Below the pieces are notes generated by a model. That model searched no databases, was not told where the DNA came from, and saw nothing but the letters and a program-made list of their open reading frames with translations. A program made the position numbers and the translations under genes. From Streptomyces avermitilis MA-4680 = NBRC 14893 (GTDB lineage Bacteria > Actinomycetota > Actinomycetes > Streptomycetales > Streptomycetaceae), in assembly GCF_000009765.2 (NCBI RefSeq), contig NC_003155.5:3224001-3288000 (forward strand): a stretch of 64,000 bases of DNA, written 5' to 3'. Shown here in pieces: positions 29,315-38,914 of this stretch (positions are counted from its first letter, which is position 1; each line of letters opens with the position of its first letter).

Positions 29315-30523
29315 TCACTCTCCGACAAGAGCGTCAACAAACGCCTCCGGCTCGAACGGCGCCAGGTCGTCCGCGCCCTCGCCGAGCCCGATCAGTTTGA
29401 CCGGCACCCCCAGCTCGCGCTGCACGGCGATGACGATGCCGCCCTTGGCGGTGCCGTCCAGCTTGGTGAGCACGATGCCGGTGATATTGACGACCTCGGC
29501 GAAGACACGTGCCTGGACCAGGCCGTTCTGCCCGGTGGTGGCGTCGAGGACGAGCAGTACCTCGTCGAGCGGGGCGTGCTTCTCGACGACGCGCTTGACC
29601 TTGCCCAGCTCGTCCATGAGCCCGGTCTTGGTGTGCAGCCGCCCCGCGGTGTCGATGAGGACGACGTCGGCGCCCTCCTCGATGCCCTCCTTGACGGCGT
29701 CGAAGGCGATCGACGCCGGGTCGCCGCCCTCGGGTCCGCGCACGGTGCGGGCGCCGACGCGCTCACCCCAGGTCTGCAGCTGGTCGGCGGCGGCGGCACG
29801 GAAGGTGTCGGCGGCGCCGAGCACCACATGCTTGCCGTCGGCGACGAGCACCCGGGCGAGCTTGCCGGTGGTGGTGGTCTTGCCGGTGCCGTTGACACCG
29901 ACGACCATCACGATCCCGGGGGTGTCGAGGTTGGAGTCGGTCCTGACCTCGCGGTCGAACTCGGGGACGAGGAGCTGGAGCAGCTCTTCGCGCAGCAGGC
30001 CGCGCAGCTCCTGGGGCGTACGGGTGCCGAGCACCTTCACCCGCTCGCGCAGCCGCTCGACCAGCTCCTGGGTGGGCTGCACGCCGACGTCGGCGGTGAG
30101 CAGCGTGTCCTCGATCTCCTCCCAGGTGTCCTCGTCGAGGTGCTCGCGCGACAGGAGCGTGAGCAGCCCCTTGCCGAGCGCGTTCTGCGAGCGGGAGAGC
30201 CGGGTGCGCAGCCGCACCAGGCGTCCCGCGGTCGGCTCCGGGACCTCGATCGCCGGGACTTCGACGACGGGTGCCTCTTCGACGGCGACCGGCGCCGCCG
30301 CCGACTTGTCCGGGAGATCAACCTCCTCGATCGTTCTGCGCGGTTCGTCGCGCGGCTGCTCGGCCTCGTCGCCGACATGCGGCTCGGCCGGAGGGGCGGT
30401 GATGTCGGGCGTCGTGGGGGGCGCCGGGGGCAGCGGCTTCTTGCGGCGACTGCCGATGACGAGCCCACCGAGCGCGCCGAGCACGACCACGGCGATGACT
30501 ACAGCAAGGATGACGGTTTCCAT
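29315..30523 (-). CDS. ftsY: Signal recognition particle receptor FtsY
   Basis: A 402-residue SRP receptor GTPase. The N-terminus has a hydrophobic segment (METVILAVVIAVVVLGALGGLVIG), an actinobacterial membrane anchor, followed by a Pro/Glu-rich A region, an N domain (RLVRLRTRLSRSQNALGKGLL) and the G domain with VNGTGKTTTTGKLA, DTFRAAA, DTAGRLHTK and TKLDGTAKGG. ATG 30523 is selected over an upstream GTG because it gives the standard start. FtsY is divergent from the permease gene; only 109 bases separate the starts. Confidence 0.97.
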   Translation of the reverse strand: METVILAVVIAVVVLGALGGLVIGSRRKKPLPPAPPTTPDITAPPAEPHVGDEAEQPRDEPRRTIEEVDLPDKSAAAPVAVEEAPVVEVPAIEVPEPTAGRLVRLRTRLSRSQNALGKGLLTLLSREHLDEDTWEEIEDTLLTADVGVQPTQELVERLRERVKVLGTRTPQELRGLLREELLQLLVPEFDREVRTDSNLDTPGIVMVVGVNGTGKTTTTGKLARVLVADGKHVVLGAADTFRAAAADQLQTWGERVGARTVRGPEGGDPASIAFDAVKEGIEEGADVVLIDTAGRLHTKTGLMDELGKVKRVVEKHAPLDEVLLVLDATTGQNGLVQARVFAEVVNITGIVLTKLDGTAKGGIVIAVQRELGVPVKLIGLGEGADDLAPFEPEAFVDALVGE

Positions 30524-30632
30524 AACGCGTCCAGTATCGGCCATGGGCCTCGAACCGGCCGAGCTTGCGCGTTCCGCCGAGGGACATAGGCCGTTTTAGT
30601 GATGTACTCGGATTAACGTACGATGTCGCCCC

Positions 30633-32105
30633 ATGAGCACCACCGCATCGAACGATGGCGCCCTCGAAACGCACGGCGAGTCCCACGGCCTCGAAACCCG
30701 AGGCCTAGACCCCGTCCCCCACTCCGAGCGCACCGCCCGCACCCGGGAACTCCTCCCCACCTGGGTCGCCGCCAATATCAGCGTTCTGCTCCTCAGCATG
30801 GGGGCGGGGCTGGCCGTCTCGTACGGACTGAACTTCTGGCAGGCCCTCGTGGTCGGCGTCGCGGCGCCGGTCGTGTCGTACGGGCTGGTCGGCCTCATGG
30901 GTATCGCCGGCAAGCGCGGTGGCGCGCCCGGCATGGCCCTGTCCCGCGCGGTCTTCGGCCAGCGCGGCAACCTGCTCCCCGGCGCGCTGATCTGGATCGC
31001 CCGCTGGGGCTGGGAGACGATCAACGCGGTGACCGGCGCCTATGCGCTGCTCACCGTCCTGAACATCCTCTTCGGCATCAGGAGCAACACGTTCCTGATC
31101 ATCGTGACACTGCTGCTCTTCGTCGTCACCACCTTCGTGATCTCCGGCCTCGGGATCAACGCGGTGCGCAGGTGCAACCGGTGGGCGTCCTACCTCTTCG
31201 CCGGCTTCTCCGTGCTCGTACTCGGCCATCTGGTCGTCGACACCGACTGGGGCAAGGTCTTCGGGCAGGCGGCGGGCCCCACGCCCCTGATGATCACCGG
31301 TGTCGGCGTGATCGCCGCGGGCGGCATCAGCTGGGCTCCCTCCTCCCCCGACTTCACGCGCTATCTGCCGCGTACGGCGTCGTCTGTGGCGATCGTGCGC
31401 AACACGGTCGGCGGCGCCGGCGTCGTCGTCCTGCCCATGGTCCTGATGGGTGCGGTCATGGCGGTCTCCACGCCCGATCTGGCCTCGGCGGCCGACCCGG
31501 TGTCCTTCCTCGGCGAGATCCTGCCGTTGTGGATCGCGGTGCCGTACCTGCTCATCGCCCTGGTCGGCATGCTGCTGATCAACGCCATGTCGATGTACTC
31601 GGCGGGCTTCACCGCGCAGACCCTCGGCTTCCGGGTGCCGCGGCACTGGGCGGTCTCCGTCAACGCGGTGATCTCGCTGGTCTTCGGCGGTGTCCTGATG
31701 CTGGTGGCGACCTCCTTCATGGGGTCCTTCATCGCCTTCCTGTCGCTGCTCGCGGTCGCGTTCTCGGCCTGGGTCGGCGTGTTCGGCGCGGACATGCTGC
31801 GGCGCCGTGAGTACGACGCCGGGGCCCTGCTCGACACCACGCGCACCAGCGCCTACTGGTACCGGGGCGGCTTCAGCCCGGCCGCGGTCGCCGCGTGGGC
31901 GGTCGGCCTGGGCACCGGGCTGCTGTTCACGACGTCCGACTGGTTCACCGGCCCGCTGGCGAGCGGCAACCCGGTCGGCGAGTACGGGCTCGGCTGGGTG
32001 GCCACGGTCGTGGTGTCCTTCCTGCTGTACGTCGCCCTGCCCAAGCCCGCGCTCCCGCGGACGCCGGCTCCCGCCACGGAAGAGCCCGCACCCCTGGCTG
32101 TCTGA
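30633..32105 (+). CDS. NCS1 family cytosine/purine permease
   Basis: A 490-residue membrane permease with about twelve hydrophobic segments. Segments such as ANISVLLLSMGAGLAVSYGLNFWQA, GKRGGAPGMALSRAVFGQRGN and GGISWAPSSPDFTRYLPR are typical of cytosine permeases (CodB) of the NCS1 family, which take up nucleobases with a cation. Substrate could be cytosine, another purine/pyrimidine or an allantoin-like compound. The start ATG 30633 is in a short divergent gap to ftsY. An oxidoreductase gene follows after 46 bases, probably in the same transcript. Confidence 0.85.
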   Translation: MSTTASNDGALETHGESHGLETRGLDPVPHSERTARTRELLPTWVAANISVLLLSMGAGLAVSYGLNFWQALVVGVAAPVVSYGLVGLMGIAGKRGGAPGMALSRAVFGQRGNLLPGALIWIARWGWETINAVTGAYALLTVLNILFGIRSNTFLIIVTLLLFVVTTFVISGLGINAVRRCNRWASYLFAGFSVLVLGHLVVDTDWGKVFGQAAGPTPLMITGVGVIAAGGISWAPSSPDFTRYLPRTASSVAIVRNTVGGAGVVVLPMVLMGAVMAVSTPDLASAADPVSFLGEILPLWIAVPYLLIALVGMLLINAMSMYSAGFTAQTLGFRVPRHWAVSVNAVISLVFGGVLMLVATSFMGSFIAFLSLLAVAFSAWVGVFGADMLRRREYDAGALLDTTRTSAYWYRGGFSPAAVAAWAVGLGTGLLFTTSDWFTGPLASGNPVGEYGLGWVATVVVSFLLYVALPKPALPRTPAPATEEPAPLAV

Positions 32106-32151
32106 CGCACCGTCAGCTACCGTCCCCCTCCACACACGAAGGGGGGCTCCC

Positions 32152-33132
32152 ATGCCCGTGACGGTCGTACGTTTCAACCTCGTCGAGCCCGGCGCGACGC
32201 CCGCCTCGCTCAGCGCCCGCTACCGGGCGGCGCTCGAGATGGCCGCGTACGCCGACGACCGCGGGATCACCACCGTGCAGACCGAGGAGCACCACGGCGT
32301 CGCCAACAACTGGCTGCCCTCGCCGTTCGCCTTCGCGGGCGCGGTCTTCGGTGCGACCCGGCACATCGCGGTCACCGTCTCGGCGGTCATCGGCCCCCTG
32401 CACGACCCGCTGCGACTGGCCGAGGACATCTCCGTGCTCGACCTGCTCAGCGGCGGCCGGCTCATCACGGTGGCGGGGATCGGCTACCGGCCCGAGGAGT
32501 ACGCCCTCTTCGACGTCGACTGGAAGAGGCGCGGCAGGCTCCAGGACGAGCTTCTGGAGACCGTGCTGAAGGCGTGGACCGGTGAGGAGTTCGAGTACCG
32601 GGGCCGTACGGTACGGGTCACCCCGCGCCCGTTCTCGGATCCGCACCCGCTCCTGCTGGTCGGCGGCTCCTCGAAGGCCGCGGCCCGCCGTGCCGCCCGC
32701 CTCGGCCTCCCCTTCTTCCCCAGCGCGCATCTGCCGGAGCTGGAGGCGTACTACAAGGACCGGCTCATCGAGTACGGCACCGAGGGCTGGACCATGATGC
32801 CGTCGGCCGTGACCCCGCTGCTGCACATCGCCGAGGACCCGGACCGGACGTGGGCCGAGTACGGCGAGTACTTCCTGCACGAGGCACGGACGTACGCCTC
32901 CTGGCAGTCCGCGGAGATTCGCTCGGCGGTGAAGTCGGCCGCCACCACGGTCGACGAGCTGCGCGCCGAGGGTGTCTACCGGATCCTCACGCCCGACGAG
33001 TGCGTGGCCCAGGGCCTGGACAACCATGTCCTGCATCCGCTGTCCGGCGGGATGCCCGTCGACGAGGGCTGGCGCAGCCTGCACCTGTTCTGCGAAAACG
33101 TACTGCCCCGGCTCAAGGACCTCGAGGGCTGA
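32152..33132 (+). CDS. LLM-class (luciferase-like) flavin-dependent oxidoreductase
   Basis: A 326-residue protein of the luciferase-like monooxygenase superfamily, an FMN- or F420-dependent TIM barrel. Visible are TTVQTEEHHGVANNWLPSP near residue 40, LAEDISVLDLLSGGRLITVAGIGY and DPHPLLLVGGSSKAAARRAARLG, the typical pattern. ATG 32152 follows an AGGGGGG-type ribosome site. Substrate unknown; being next to the permease gene suggests a shared substrate, but this is only inference. Confidence 0.85.
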   Translation: MPVTVVRFNLVEPGATPASLSARYRAALEMAAYADDRGITTVQTEEHHGVANNWLPSPFAFAGAVFGATRHIAVTVSAVIGPLHDPLRLAEDISVLDLLSGGRLITVAGIGYRPEEYALFDVDWKRRGRLQDELLETVLKAWTGEEFEYRGRTVRVTPRPFSDPHPLLLVGGSSKAAARRAARLGLPFFPSAHLPELEAYYKDRLIEYGTEGWTMMPSAVTPLLHIAEDPDRTWAEYGEYFLHEARTYASWQSAEIRSAVKSAATTVDELRAEGVYRILTPDECVAQGLDNHVLHPLSGGMPVDEGWRSLHLFCENVLPRLKDLEG

Positions 33133-33190
33133 GCCGGGGCGGTACGTCTCTTACGAGTACGAGGAGAGGGGCAGCGGGGACTTGGCCCTT

Positions 33191-33209
33191 CTCCCCGAGC
33201 TTCGGGGAG
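33191..33209. terminator. Short hairpin between the LLM gene and glcP
   Basis: CTCCCCGA-GCT-TCGGGGAG, an 8-base stem in the 86-base gap between two convergent genes; it may end either transcript. Confidence 0.65.
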
Positions 33210-33218
33210 GGAGGGGGG

Positions 33219-34631
33219 TCAGCCCATCTCCTCCAGCGCCTTGCCCTTGGTCTCCTTCACGAACTTGAGCACGAAGGGGATGGAGAGCGCGGCGAACACC
33301 GTGTAGATGATGTACGTGCCGGAGAGGCTCCAGTCGGCCAGGGACGGGAAGCTCGCGGTGATCGCCCAGTTGGCGATCCACTGGGCCGACGCGGCCACAC
33401 CGAGCGCGGCGGCACGGATCCTGTTCGGGAACATCTCGCCGAGGAAGACCCAGACCACGACGCCCCAGGAGAGGGCGAAGAAGAGGACGAACACGTGGGC
33501 GGCGATCAGGGCCACCCAGCCCTGGGTGGCCGGCAGCTTGCCGTCGACGAGGTCGTACGAGAAGGCCCAGGCCTCCAGCGCGAGACCGATGACCATACCC
33601 ACGGAGCCGATGATCGCGAGCGGCTTGCGGCCGACCCTGTCGACGAAGATCATGGCGATCACGGTGCCGATGATGTTGATGATCGACGTGGTGAACGAGT
33701 AGAGGAACGAGTCCGTCGGGTCGACGCCGACCGACTGCCACAGCGTCGCCGAGTAGTAGAACGCCACGTTGATGCCGACGAACTGCTGGAAGACCGAGAG
33801 TCCGATACCGACCCAGACGATCGGCTTGAAGAAGAAGGTGCCGCCGAGCAGGTCCTTGAAGCTCGGCTTCTCCTCGCGGTACATGGCGAGCCTGATCTCC
33901 TCCACGCGGGCGTCGAGGTCGATCTCCTTGCCCTCGACCTCTTCGAGCACCTCACGGGCGCGCGCGTCCTTGCCCGCTTCGATCAGATAGCGCGGCGACT
34001 CGGGGATCGCGAAGGAGAGCAGACCGTAGAGGACGGCCGGGACGACCATGACGCCGAGCATGACCTGCCAGGCTTCGAGGCCCAGCAGCTTGCCGCGCTG
34101 GTCGCCGCCGGCGGCGTTCAGGATGGCCCAGTTGACCAGCTGCGAGATGGCGATGCCGATGACGATCGCGGCCTGCTGGAAGGAGCCGAGACGGCCGCGG
34201 TACGCGGCCGGGGCGACCTCGGCGATGTAGGCGGGGCCGATCACGGAGGCCATACCGATGGCGAAGCCGCCGATGACGCGCCAGAACGCGAGGTCCCACA
34301 GCGCGAAGGGCAGCGCCGAGCCGATGGCGCTGGCGGTGAACAGCACGGCGGCGATCTGCATGCACCGGATGCGGCCGATGCGGTCGGCTATGCGGCCCGC
34401 GGTCGCGGCGCCGACGGCGCAGCCGATCAGCGCGATGGCGATGACCTGGGCCAGGGTCGCGGAACCGATGTCGTACTTGCTCCGGATGGCCTCGACGGCG
34501 CCGTTGATCACGGCACTGTCGTAACCGAAGAGGAAGCCGCCCATCGCGGCCGCCGCCGCGATGAAGATGACATGGCCGAGATGCTCGGGATGAGCTTCCC
34601 GGGCTCCGGGCGCCTGCGCTGTGCTGGTCAC
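33219..34631 (-). CDS. glcP: Glucose/sugar permease of the MFS (GlcP type)
   Basis: A 470-residue major-facilitator sugar porter with twelve membrane segments. Sugar-porter signatures are present: GRIADRIGRIRCMQ, PESPRYLIEAGKD, VFQQFVGINVAFYYSATLW and FVDRVGRKPL. It strongly resembles the Streptomyces glucose permease GlcP, which in S. coelicolor stands next to smc as here. The start is GTG 34631 with GAGGAG ahead. Upstream a HrdB-like promoter and a 10-base palindrome are seen (separate entries), so carbon-source control is plausible. Confidence 0.92.
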   Translation of the reverse strand: MTSTAQAPGAREAHPEHLGHVIFIAAAAAMGGFLFGYDSAVINGAVEAIRSKYDIGSATLAQVIAIALIGCAVGAATAGRIADRIGRIRCMQIAAVLFTASAIGSALPFALWDLAFWRVIGGFAIGMASVIGPAYIAEVAPAAYRGRLGSFQQAAIVIGIAISQLVNWAILNAAGGDQRGKLLGLEAWQVMLGVMVVPAVLYGLLSFAIPESPRYLIEAGKDARAREVLEEVEGKEIDLDARVEEIRLAMYREEKPSFKDLLGGTFFFKPIVWVGIGLSVFQQFVGINVAFYYSATLWQSVGVDPTDSFLYSFTTSIINIIGTVIAMIFVDRVGRKPLAIIGSVGMVIGLALEAWAFSYDLVDGKLPATQGWVALIAAHVFVLFFALSWGVVVWVFLGEMFPNRIRAAALGVAASAQWIANWAITASFPSLADWSLSGTYIIYTVFAALSIPFVLKFVKETKGKALEEMG

Positions 34632-34738
34632 GTAAAACTCCTCGGGCCACCGGCCTCGCTGCCGGGGGTGGGGGCGAGCCCTTCAGTCATGGTTCCAGTG
34701 GCGCACAACTTCACGCCGCCCACCACCTGAAGGTAAAA

Positions 34739-34748
34739 GCAACGTTGC
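34739..34748. promoter_or_regulatory. 10-bp palindrome near the glcP transcription start
   Basis: GCAACGTTGC is a perfect palindrome with a central CG, the pattern of LacI/GalR-family operators. It overlaps the transcription start expected from the promoter at 34751-34778, about 110 bases before the glcP start codon. The regulator is unknown. Confidence 0.4.
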
Positions 34749-34750
34749 AG

Positions 34751-34778
34751 AGACTATGCCTTCAAGTAACGAAGTCAA
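34751..34778 (-). promoter_or_regulatory. Putative vegetative (HrdB-like) promoter of glcP
   Basis: On the minus strand, TTGACT (34778-34773) is followed by a 16-base spacer and TAGTCT (34756-34751), close to the streptomycete HrdB consensus (TTGACN, TAGRRT). Direction and position fit glcP, whose 262-base upstream region is visibly AT-richer than its flanks. Confidence 0.5.
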
Positions 34779-34893
34779 TAGGGGGTCCGCTGTGAGTTTT
34801 AACGACTCAGAGTTGCACTTACCTTCAAGACTTGAACTCAACCCATGGACAGGATCCGCCTACCCCGAGGACCGGAAGACAAGCCGCGGCGTG

Positions 34894-37800
34894 TCAGCGC
34901 AGCCGCTGGCTGATGACCTTCGACACCCCGTCACCCTGCATGGAGACGCCGTAGAGCGCGTCGGCGACCTCCATCGTGCGCTTCTGGTGCGTGATCACGA
35001 TCAGCTGCGAGGCCTCCTGGAGCTCCTGCATGATCCGGATCAGCCGCTGCAGGTTGGTGTCGTCGAGCGCCGCCTCGACCTCGTCCATCACATAGAACGG
35101 GCTGGGCCGCGCCTTGAAGATCGACACAAGGAGGGCGACGGCGGTGAGAGACCTCTCCCCGCCGGAGAGCAGACTCAGCCGCTTGACCTTCTTGCCCGGG
35201 GGCCGCGCCTCGACGTCCACGCCCGTGGTGAGCATGTTGTCGGGATCGGTCAGGATCAGCCGCCCCTCACCGCCCGGGAACAACCGGCCGAAGACTCCTT
35301 CGAACTCCCGTGCGGTGTCCCGGTACGCCTCGGTGAAGACCTGTTCGACGCGCTCGTCGACCTCTTTCACCACCTGAAGCAGGTCGGCACGGGTCTTCTT
35401 GAGGTCCTCCAGCTGCTCGCTGAGGAACTGGTGGCGCTCCTCCAGCGCGGCGAACTCCTCCAGCGCGAGCGGGTTGACCTTTCCCAGCTGCTGGTACGCC
35501 CGTTCGGCTGACTTGAGCCGCTTCTCCTGCTCCGCCCGCGCGAACGGCCGGGGCCGGTTGCGCGGGTGCTCCGGGTCGTCGGGGAGTTCCTCGCCCTCGG
35601 CCGCGGGCGAGGGCGGCACGAGCTGATCGGGGCCGTAGTCCGCCACGAGCCCCGCCGGTTCCACACCGAGTTCCTCCAGCGCCTTCGACTCCAGCTGCTC
35701 GATGCGCAGCCGCTTCTCGGCGCCGAGAACCTCGCCACGGTGAACGGAATCCGTGAGCTTGTCCAGCTCCGCCTTCAGGTCGCGGCCGGTGCCGCGGGCG
35801 GCGGCGAGTTCCTGCTCCCGGCGCGCCTTGGCGGCCTCGGCGGCGGTGCGCTCCTTGTCGGCCCGGCCGAGGGAGACCTCGACGTGCGTGAGCAGCTGGC
35901 GCGCACCGGAGGCGACGGCCTCGGCGACGGCCGCCTCGTGTCTGAGCCGCGCCCGCCGCTGCTCGGCACGCGCGCGTGCCTCGCGTTCGGCGCGGGCGGC
36001 CCGGTCGAGCGAGTCGGCCCGCCCGGCGAGCCCCTTGACCCGTTCCTCGTGCGTACGCACCTGGAGGCGGGCCTCCATCTCGGTCTGCCGCGCGTTGGCC
36101 CCGTCGGCGGCGAGCCGGTCGCGTACGGAGGTGTCCGGCTCCTCCTCGACGGGCATCTCCTCGGCCACGGCGAGCCGTTCGGCCAGTTCCTCGGCCTCCT
36201 GTACGGCGCGGTCGAGCGCCTCCTGCGCCCGCGCGACGGCGGCGGCGGTGCGTTCGGCCTCGCCTGCCGCGCCCCGCGCCTGCCCGGCCAGCCGCCCGAG
36301 CTGCTGGGCGACGGCGGACTTCTCCCGCTCGGCGGAGCGCCGCCGCTCCCCCAACTCCTCTACCAGCGCCGCCCGTTCCGTGCGCCGCTCGGCGGCCAGG
36401 CGCTGCGCCCCGGTCAGCTCCTCGCACCGCACGGCGAGCTCTTCCAGCTCGGCCGCGGCCTCGTCGACGGACGCCTGCACCTCGAGCAGACTCGGCGCCC
36501 CGGCGGACCCGCCGTGCGCGAAGTGCGCACCGAGCAGGTCGCCTTCGGCGGTGACGGCGGTCAGCCCGGGCCGCGCGTACACGAGGTCCTCGGCGTCCTC
36601 GAGGGTGCCGACGACGACGATGCCGCGCAACAGACGCCGTACGGCGGGCATCAGTTCGGCGGGGCCACGGACGAGATCGGCCGCGTACGGCGGACCGCCG
36701 CGGTGCTCCGCAGGGGGTACGTCGGTGTGCGCGGCACCCGGCCGCCGGGCGTGTTCCGGTTCCGGCGCGGGTACGTCGTCGGGGGCGCCGCCCAGCAGCA
36801 GCGCCGCCCGGCCCGCGTCCTGTTTGCGCAACAGGCGGATCGCCTCGGCCGCCGAAGCCGGTGTCGACACCGCGATGGCGTCCGCGGCGACGCCGAACGC
36901 CGCGGCGAGCGGAACCTCGTAGCCCGGAGTCACCGACAGCAGTTCGGCGGCCGGTCCCAGCAGGCCGCCGAGGCGATCCTTCGCCCCCAACAGCGCGCCC
37001 GTACCGTCCTTGCGGCGCAGGCCGAGCGCCAGCGCCTCGCGCCGGGCCGCCGTCGCCGCGCGCCTGCGTTCCGCCGCCGTGACCGCTTCACGGGCCGCCG
37101 TCAGGGCGGACTCCGCTTCGGACAGGGCGAGCTTCGCCGCCTCGTGCCGCTCCGCCAGGTCCGCGTCGCCCGCGTCCAGCCCGTCGACCTCGTCCTTGAG
37201 CTGCTCGTACTCCTCCTGCGCCGCGACCGCGCGCTCCTGCGCCTCGTCCCGCGCGGACGCGAGCCGGTCGATCTCGGCCTGGGCGGAGGCCGCCCGGGAA
37301 CGGGCCGCGTTGACCTGCCCGTTGAGGCGGGCCAGCCCCTCGCGCCGGTCGGCGATGGCACGCGCCACGTCCTTCAGGCGCCGCTCCTCGACCGCCAGTT
37401 CCCGCTCCAGCTCGGCCCGGTGCTCGACCGTGTCCTCAAGGGCCCGCTCGGCCGCCTCCAGGGCCGCTTCGAGCTCCGCCTCCTGTTCCCGGACCCGTGC
37501 GGCCTCGCGCTCCATGTCCTCGGGGTCGCGGCCACGGCGCTCCTCCGCGGGCACGGAGGTGGCGCTCTTCACGCGCGCGTCCGCCAGGGAGACGGTGCCG
37601 CGCACTCGCTCGGCGAGCTGCGACAGCTCGTACCAGGTCTGCTGGGCCCGCTGGAGACGCGGCGTCAGCTGCCGCACCTCGTCCTCCAGGAGGGCCTCGC
37701 GCTGCAAGGCCCTCTTCAGCTCGGCCTCGGCGGCCTCCTTGCGCTCCTTCAGCGCGGCCTCGTCGGCGACCTCCGTCTGGAGCGCCACCCGCAGGCGTAC

Positions 37801-38502
37801 GAGGTCGTCGGCGAGCAGTCGCAGCCGGGCGTCGCGCAGGTCGGCCTGGATGACGGCGGCCCTGCGGGCGACGGCGGCCTGCCGCCCGAGCGGCTTGAGC
37901 TGGCGGCGCAGCTCGTCCGTCAGGTCCTGCACCCGCGCGAGATTGGCCCGCATCGCGTCCAGCTTCCGCAGCGCCTTCTCCTTGCGCTTGCGGTGCTTGA
38001 GAACGCCCGCGGCCTCCTCGATGAAGGCGCGGCGGCCCATGGGGTCGGCGTGGAGTACGGAGTCGAGCTGGCCCTGGCCGACGATGACATGCATCTCGCG
38101 GCCGATGCCGGAGTCGGACAACAGCTCCTGGATGTCGAGGAGACGGCAGGTGTCGCCGTTGATCTGGTACTCGCTGCCGCCGTTGCGGAACATGATCCGC
38201 GTGATGGTGACCTCGGCGTACTCGATGGGCAGCGCGCCGTCCGAGTTGTCGATCGTGAGGGACACCTCGGCGCGGCCCAGCGGCGGACGCCCGGTGGTGC
38301 CGGCGAAGATGACGTCCTCCATCTTGCCGCCGCGCAGCGACTTCGCCCCCTGCTCGCCCATGACCCAGCTCAGGGCGTCCACGACATTGGACTTGCCCGA
38401 GCCGTTGGGGCCCACGACACAGGTGATGCCCGGCTCGAACCGCAGCGTGGTCGCCGAGGCGAACGATTTGAACCCGCGCAGGGTCAGAGCCTTGAGGTGC
38501 AC
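34894..38502 (-). CDS. smc: Chromosome segregation ATPase SMC
   Basis: A 1202-residue SMC protein acting with ScpA and ScpB to organise and segregate chromosomes, important in multigenomic aerial hyphae before sporulation. The N-terminal Walker A (GPNGSGKSNVVDAL) and Q-loop region (VGQGQLDSVLH) precede two long coiled coils split by a hinge at about residues 510-690, and the C-terminus has the signature LLSGGERSLTAVAL and Walker B (FYVMDEVEAALDDTNLQRL). GTG 38502 gives VHLKALTLRGFKSFA, the usual start; the ribosome site is weak. The hinge carries a Pro/His/Gly-rich insert usual in actinobacteria. Confidence 0.96.
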   Translation of the reverse strand: MHLKALTLRGFKSFASATTLRFEPGITCVVGPNGSGKSNVVDALSWVMGEQGAKSLRGGKMEDVIFAGTTGRPPLGRAEVSLTIDNSDGALPIEYAEVTITRIMFRNGGSEYQINGDTCRLLDIQELLSDSGIGREMHVIVGQGQLDSVLHADPMGRRAFIEEAAGVLKHRKRKEKALRKLDAMRANLARVQDLTDELRRQLKPLGRQAAVARRAAVIQADLRDARLRLLADDLVRLRVALQTEVADEAALKERKEAAEAELKRALQREALLEDEVRQLTPRLQRAQQTWYELSQLAERVRGTVSLADARVKSATSVPAEERRGRDPEDMEREAARVREQEAELEAALEAAERALEDTVEHRAELERELAVEERRLKDVARAIADRREGLARLNGQVNAARSRAASAQAEIDRLASARDEAQERAVAAQEEYEQLKDEVDGLDAGDADLAERHEAAKLALSEAESALTAAREAVTAAERRRAATAARREALALGLRRKDGTGALLGAKDRLGGLLGPAAELLSVTPGYEVPLAAAFGVAADAIAVSTPASAAEAIRLLRKQDAGRAALLLGGAPDDVPAPEPEHARRPGAAHTDVPPAEHRGGPPYAADLVRGPAELMPAVRRLLRGIVVVGTLEDAEDLVYARPGLTAVTAEGDLLGAHFAHGGSAGAPSLLEVQASVDEAAAELEELAVRCEELTGAQRLAAERRTERAALVEELGERRRSAEREKSAVAQQLGRLAGQARGAAGEAERTAAAVARAQEALDRAVQEAEELAERLAVAEEMPVEEEPDTSVRDRLAADGANARQTEMEARLQVRTHEERVKGLAGRADSLDRAARAEREARARAEQRRARLRHEAAVAEAVASGARQLLTHVEVSLGRADKERTAAEAAKARREQELAAARGTGRDLKAELDKLTDSVHRGEVLGAEKRLRIEQLESKALEELGVEPAGLVADYGPDQLVPPSPAAEGEELPDDPEHPRNRPRPFARAEQEKRLKSAERAYQQLGKVNPLALEEFAALEERHQFLSEQLEDLKKTRADLLQVVKEVDERVEQVFTEAYRDTAREFEGVFGRLFPGGEGRLILTDPDNMLTTGVDVEARPPGKKVKRLSLLSGGERSLTAVALLVSIFKARPSPFYVMDEVEAALDDTNLQRLIRIMQELQEASQLIVITHQKRTMEVADALYGVSMQGDGVSKVISQRLR

Positions 38503-38618
38503 GCCGCCGGACTCTACCTTTCGCTCCGGTCTCACTCCATGAACGCGCGGTTTCGCCCCTGAACGTGCAGGGCACACCATCCGTTAAAGGAAGTGGGGGT
38601 GCGCGGGGGAAAGAAAGA

Positions 38619-38642
38619 AGGGACGCCGAGGAGGCGTCCCTT
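38619..38642 (-). terminator. Terminator after the small coiled-coil gene
   Basis: An inverted repeat AAGGGACGCC-(4)-GGCGTCCCTT followed on the minus strand by a CTTTCTTTC tract, placed between the 67-residue gene and smc in the leftward direction. Confidence 0.8.
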
Positions 38643-38710
38643 GCAGATCTGACAACTTAGCGGTTGATACGGGCCGCCCAACCACTGCTGTCATGGTGCC
38701 GATGCAGTGA

Positions 38711-38914
38711 TCAGGTGAGCGCAGGCTCCGCCTGGTGTGCGTCGATGCTCTCCAGAAGCGAGTCGTGAGAAGCGGCAGCCGCGAGCGCGTCGTTCTCGGC
38801 CTGAATCCGTACGAGCTCGGATTCGAGGTCCTGTACGCGCTGCTGGAGCCGTCGCATCTCGGCGATGAGTCGCGGGTCGGAGCCGCCGACGTAACCGAGA
38901 AGCGCCTTTGCCAT
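38711..38914 (-). CDS. Small conserved coiled-coil protein
   Basis: A 67-residue protein starting MAKALLGYVGGSDPRLIAEM, followed by a heptad-like helix (RRLQQRVQDLESELVRIQAENDALAA). A GGAGG site stands about 9 bases before the ATG at 38914. I recognise it as a short protein conserved beside smc in streptomycetes, without known function. The helix would favour dimerisation or binding a larger coiled coil. It has its own terminator downstream, and the frame continues upstream to 39019 without a better start. Confidence 0.8.
   Translation of the reverse strand: MAKALLGYVGGSDPRLIAEMRRLQQRVQDLESELVRIQAENDALAAAASHDSLLESIDAHQAEPALT

Noticed and set aside
35566..38562. A 998-codon open frame on the plus strand, antisense to smc
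   Set aside because: It mirrors the high-GC codon pattern of smc, has no conserved motif and would overlap almost the whole gene; a typical Streptomyces shadow frame.
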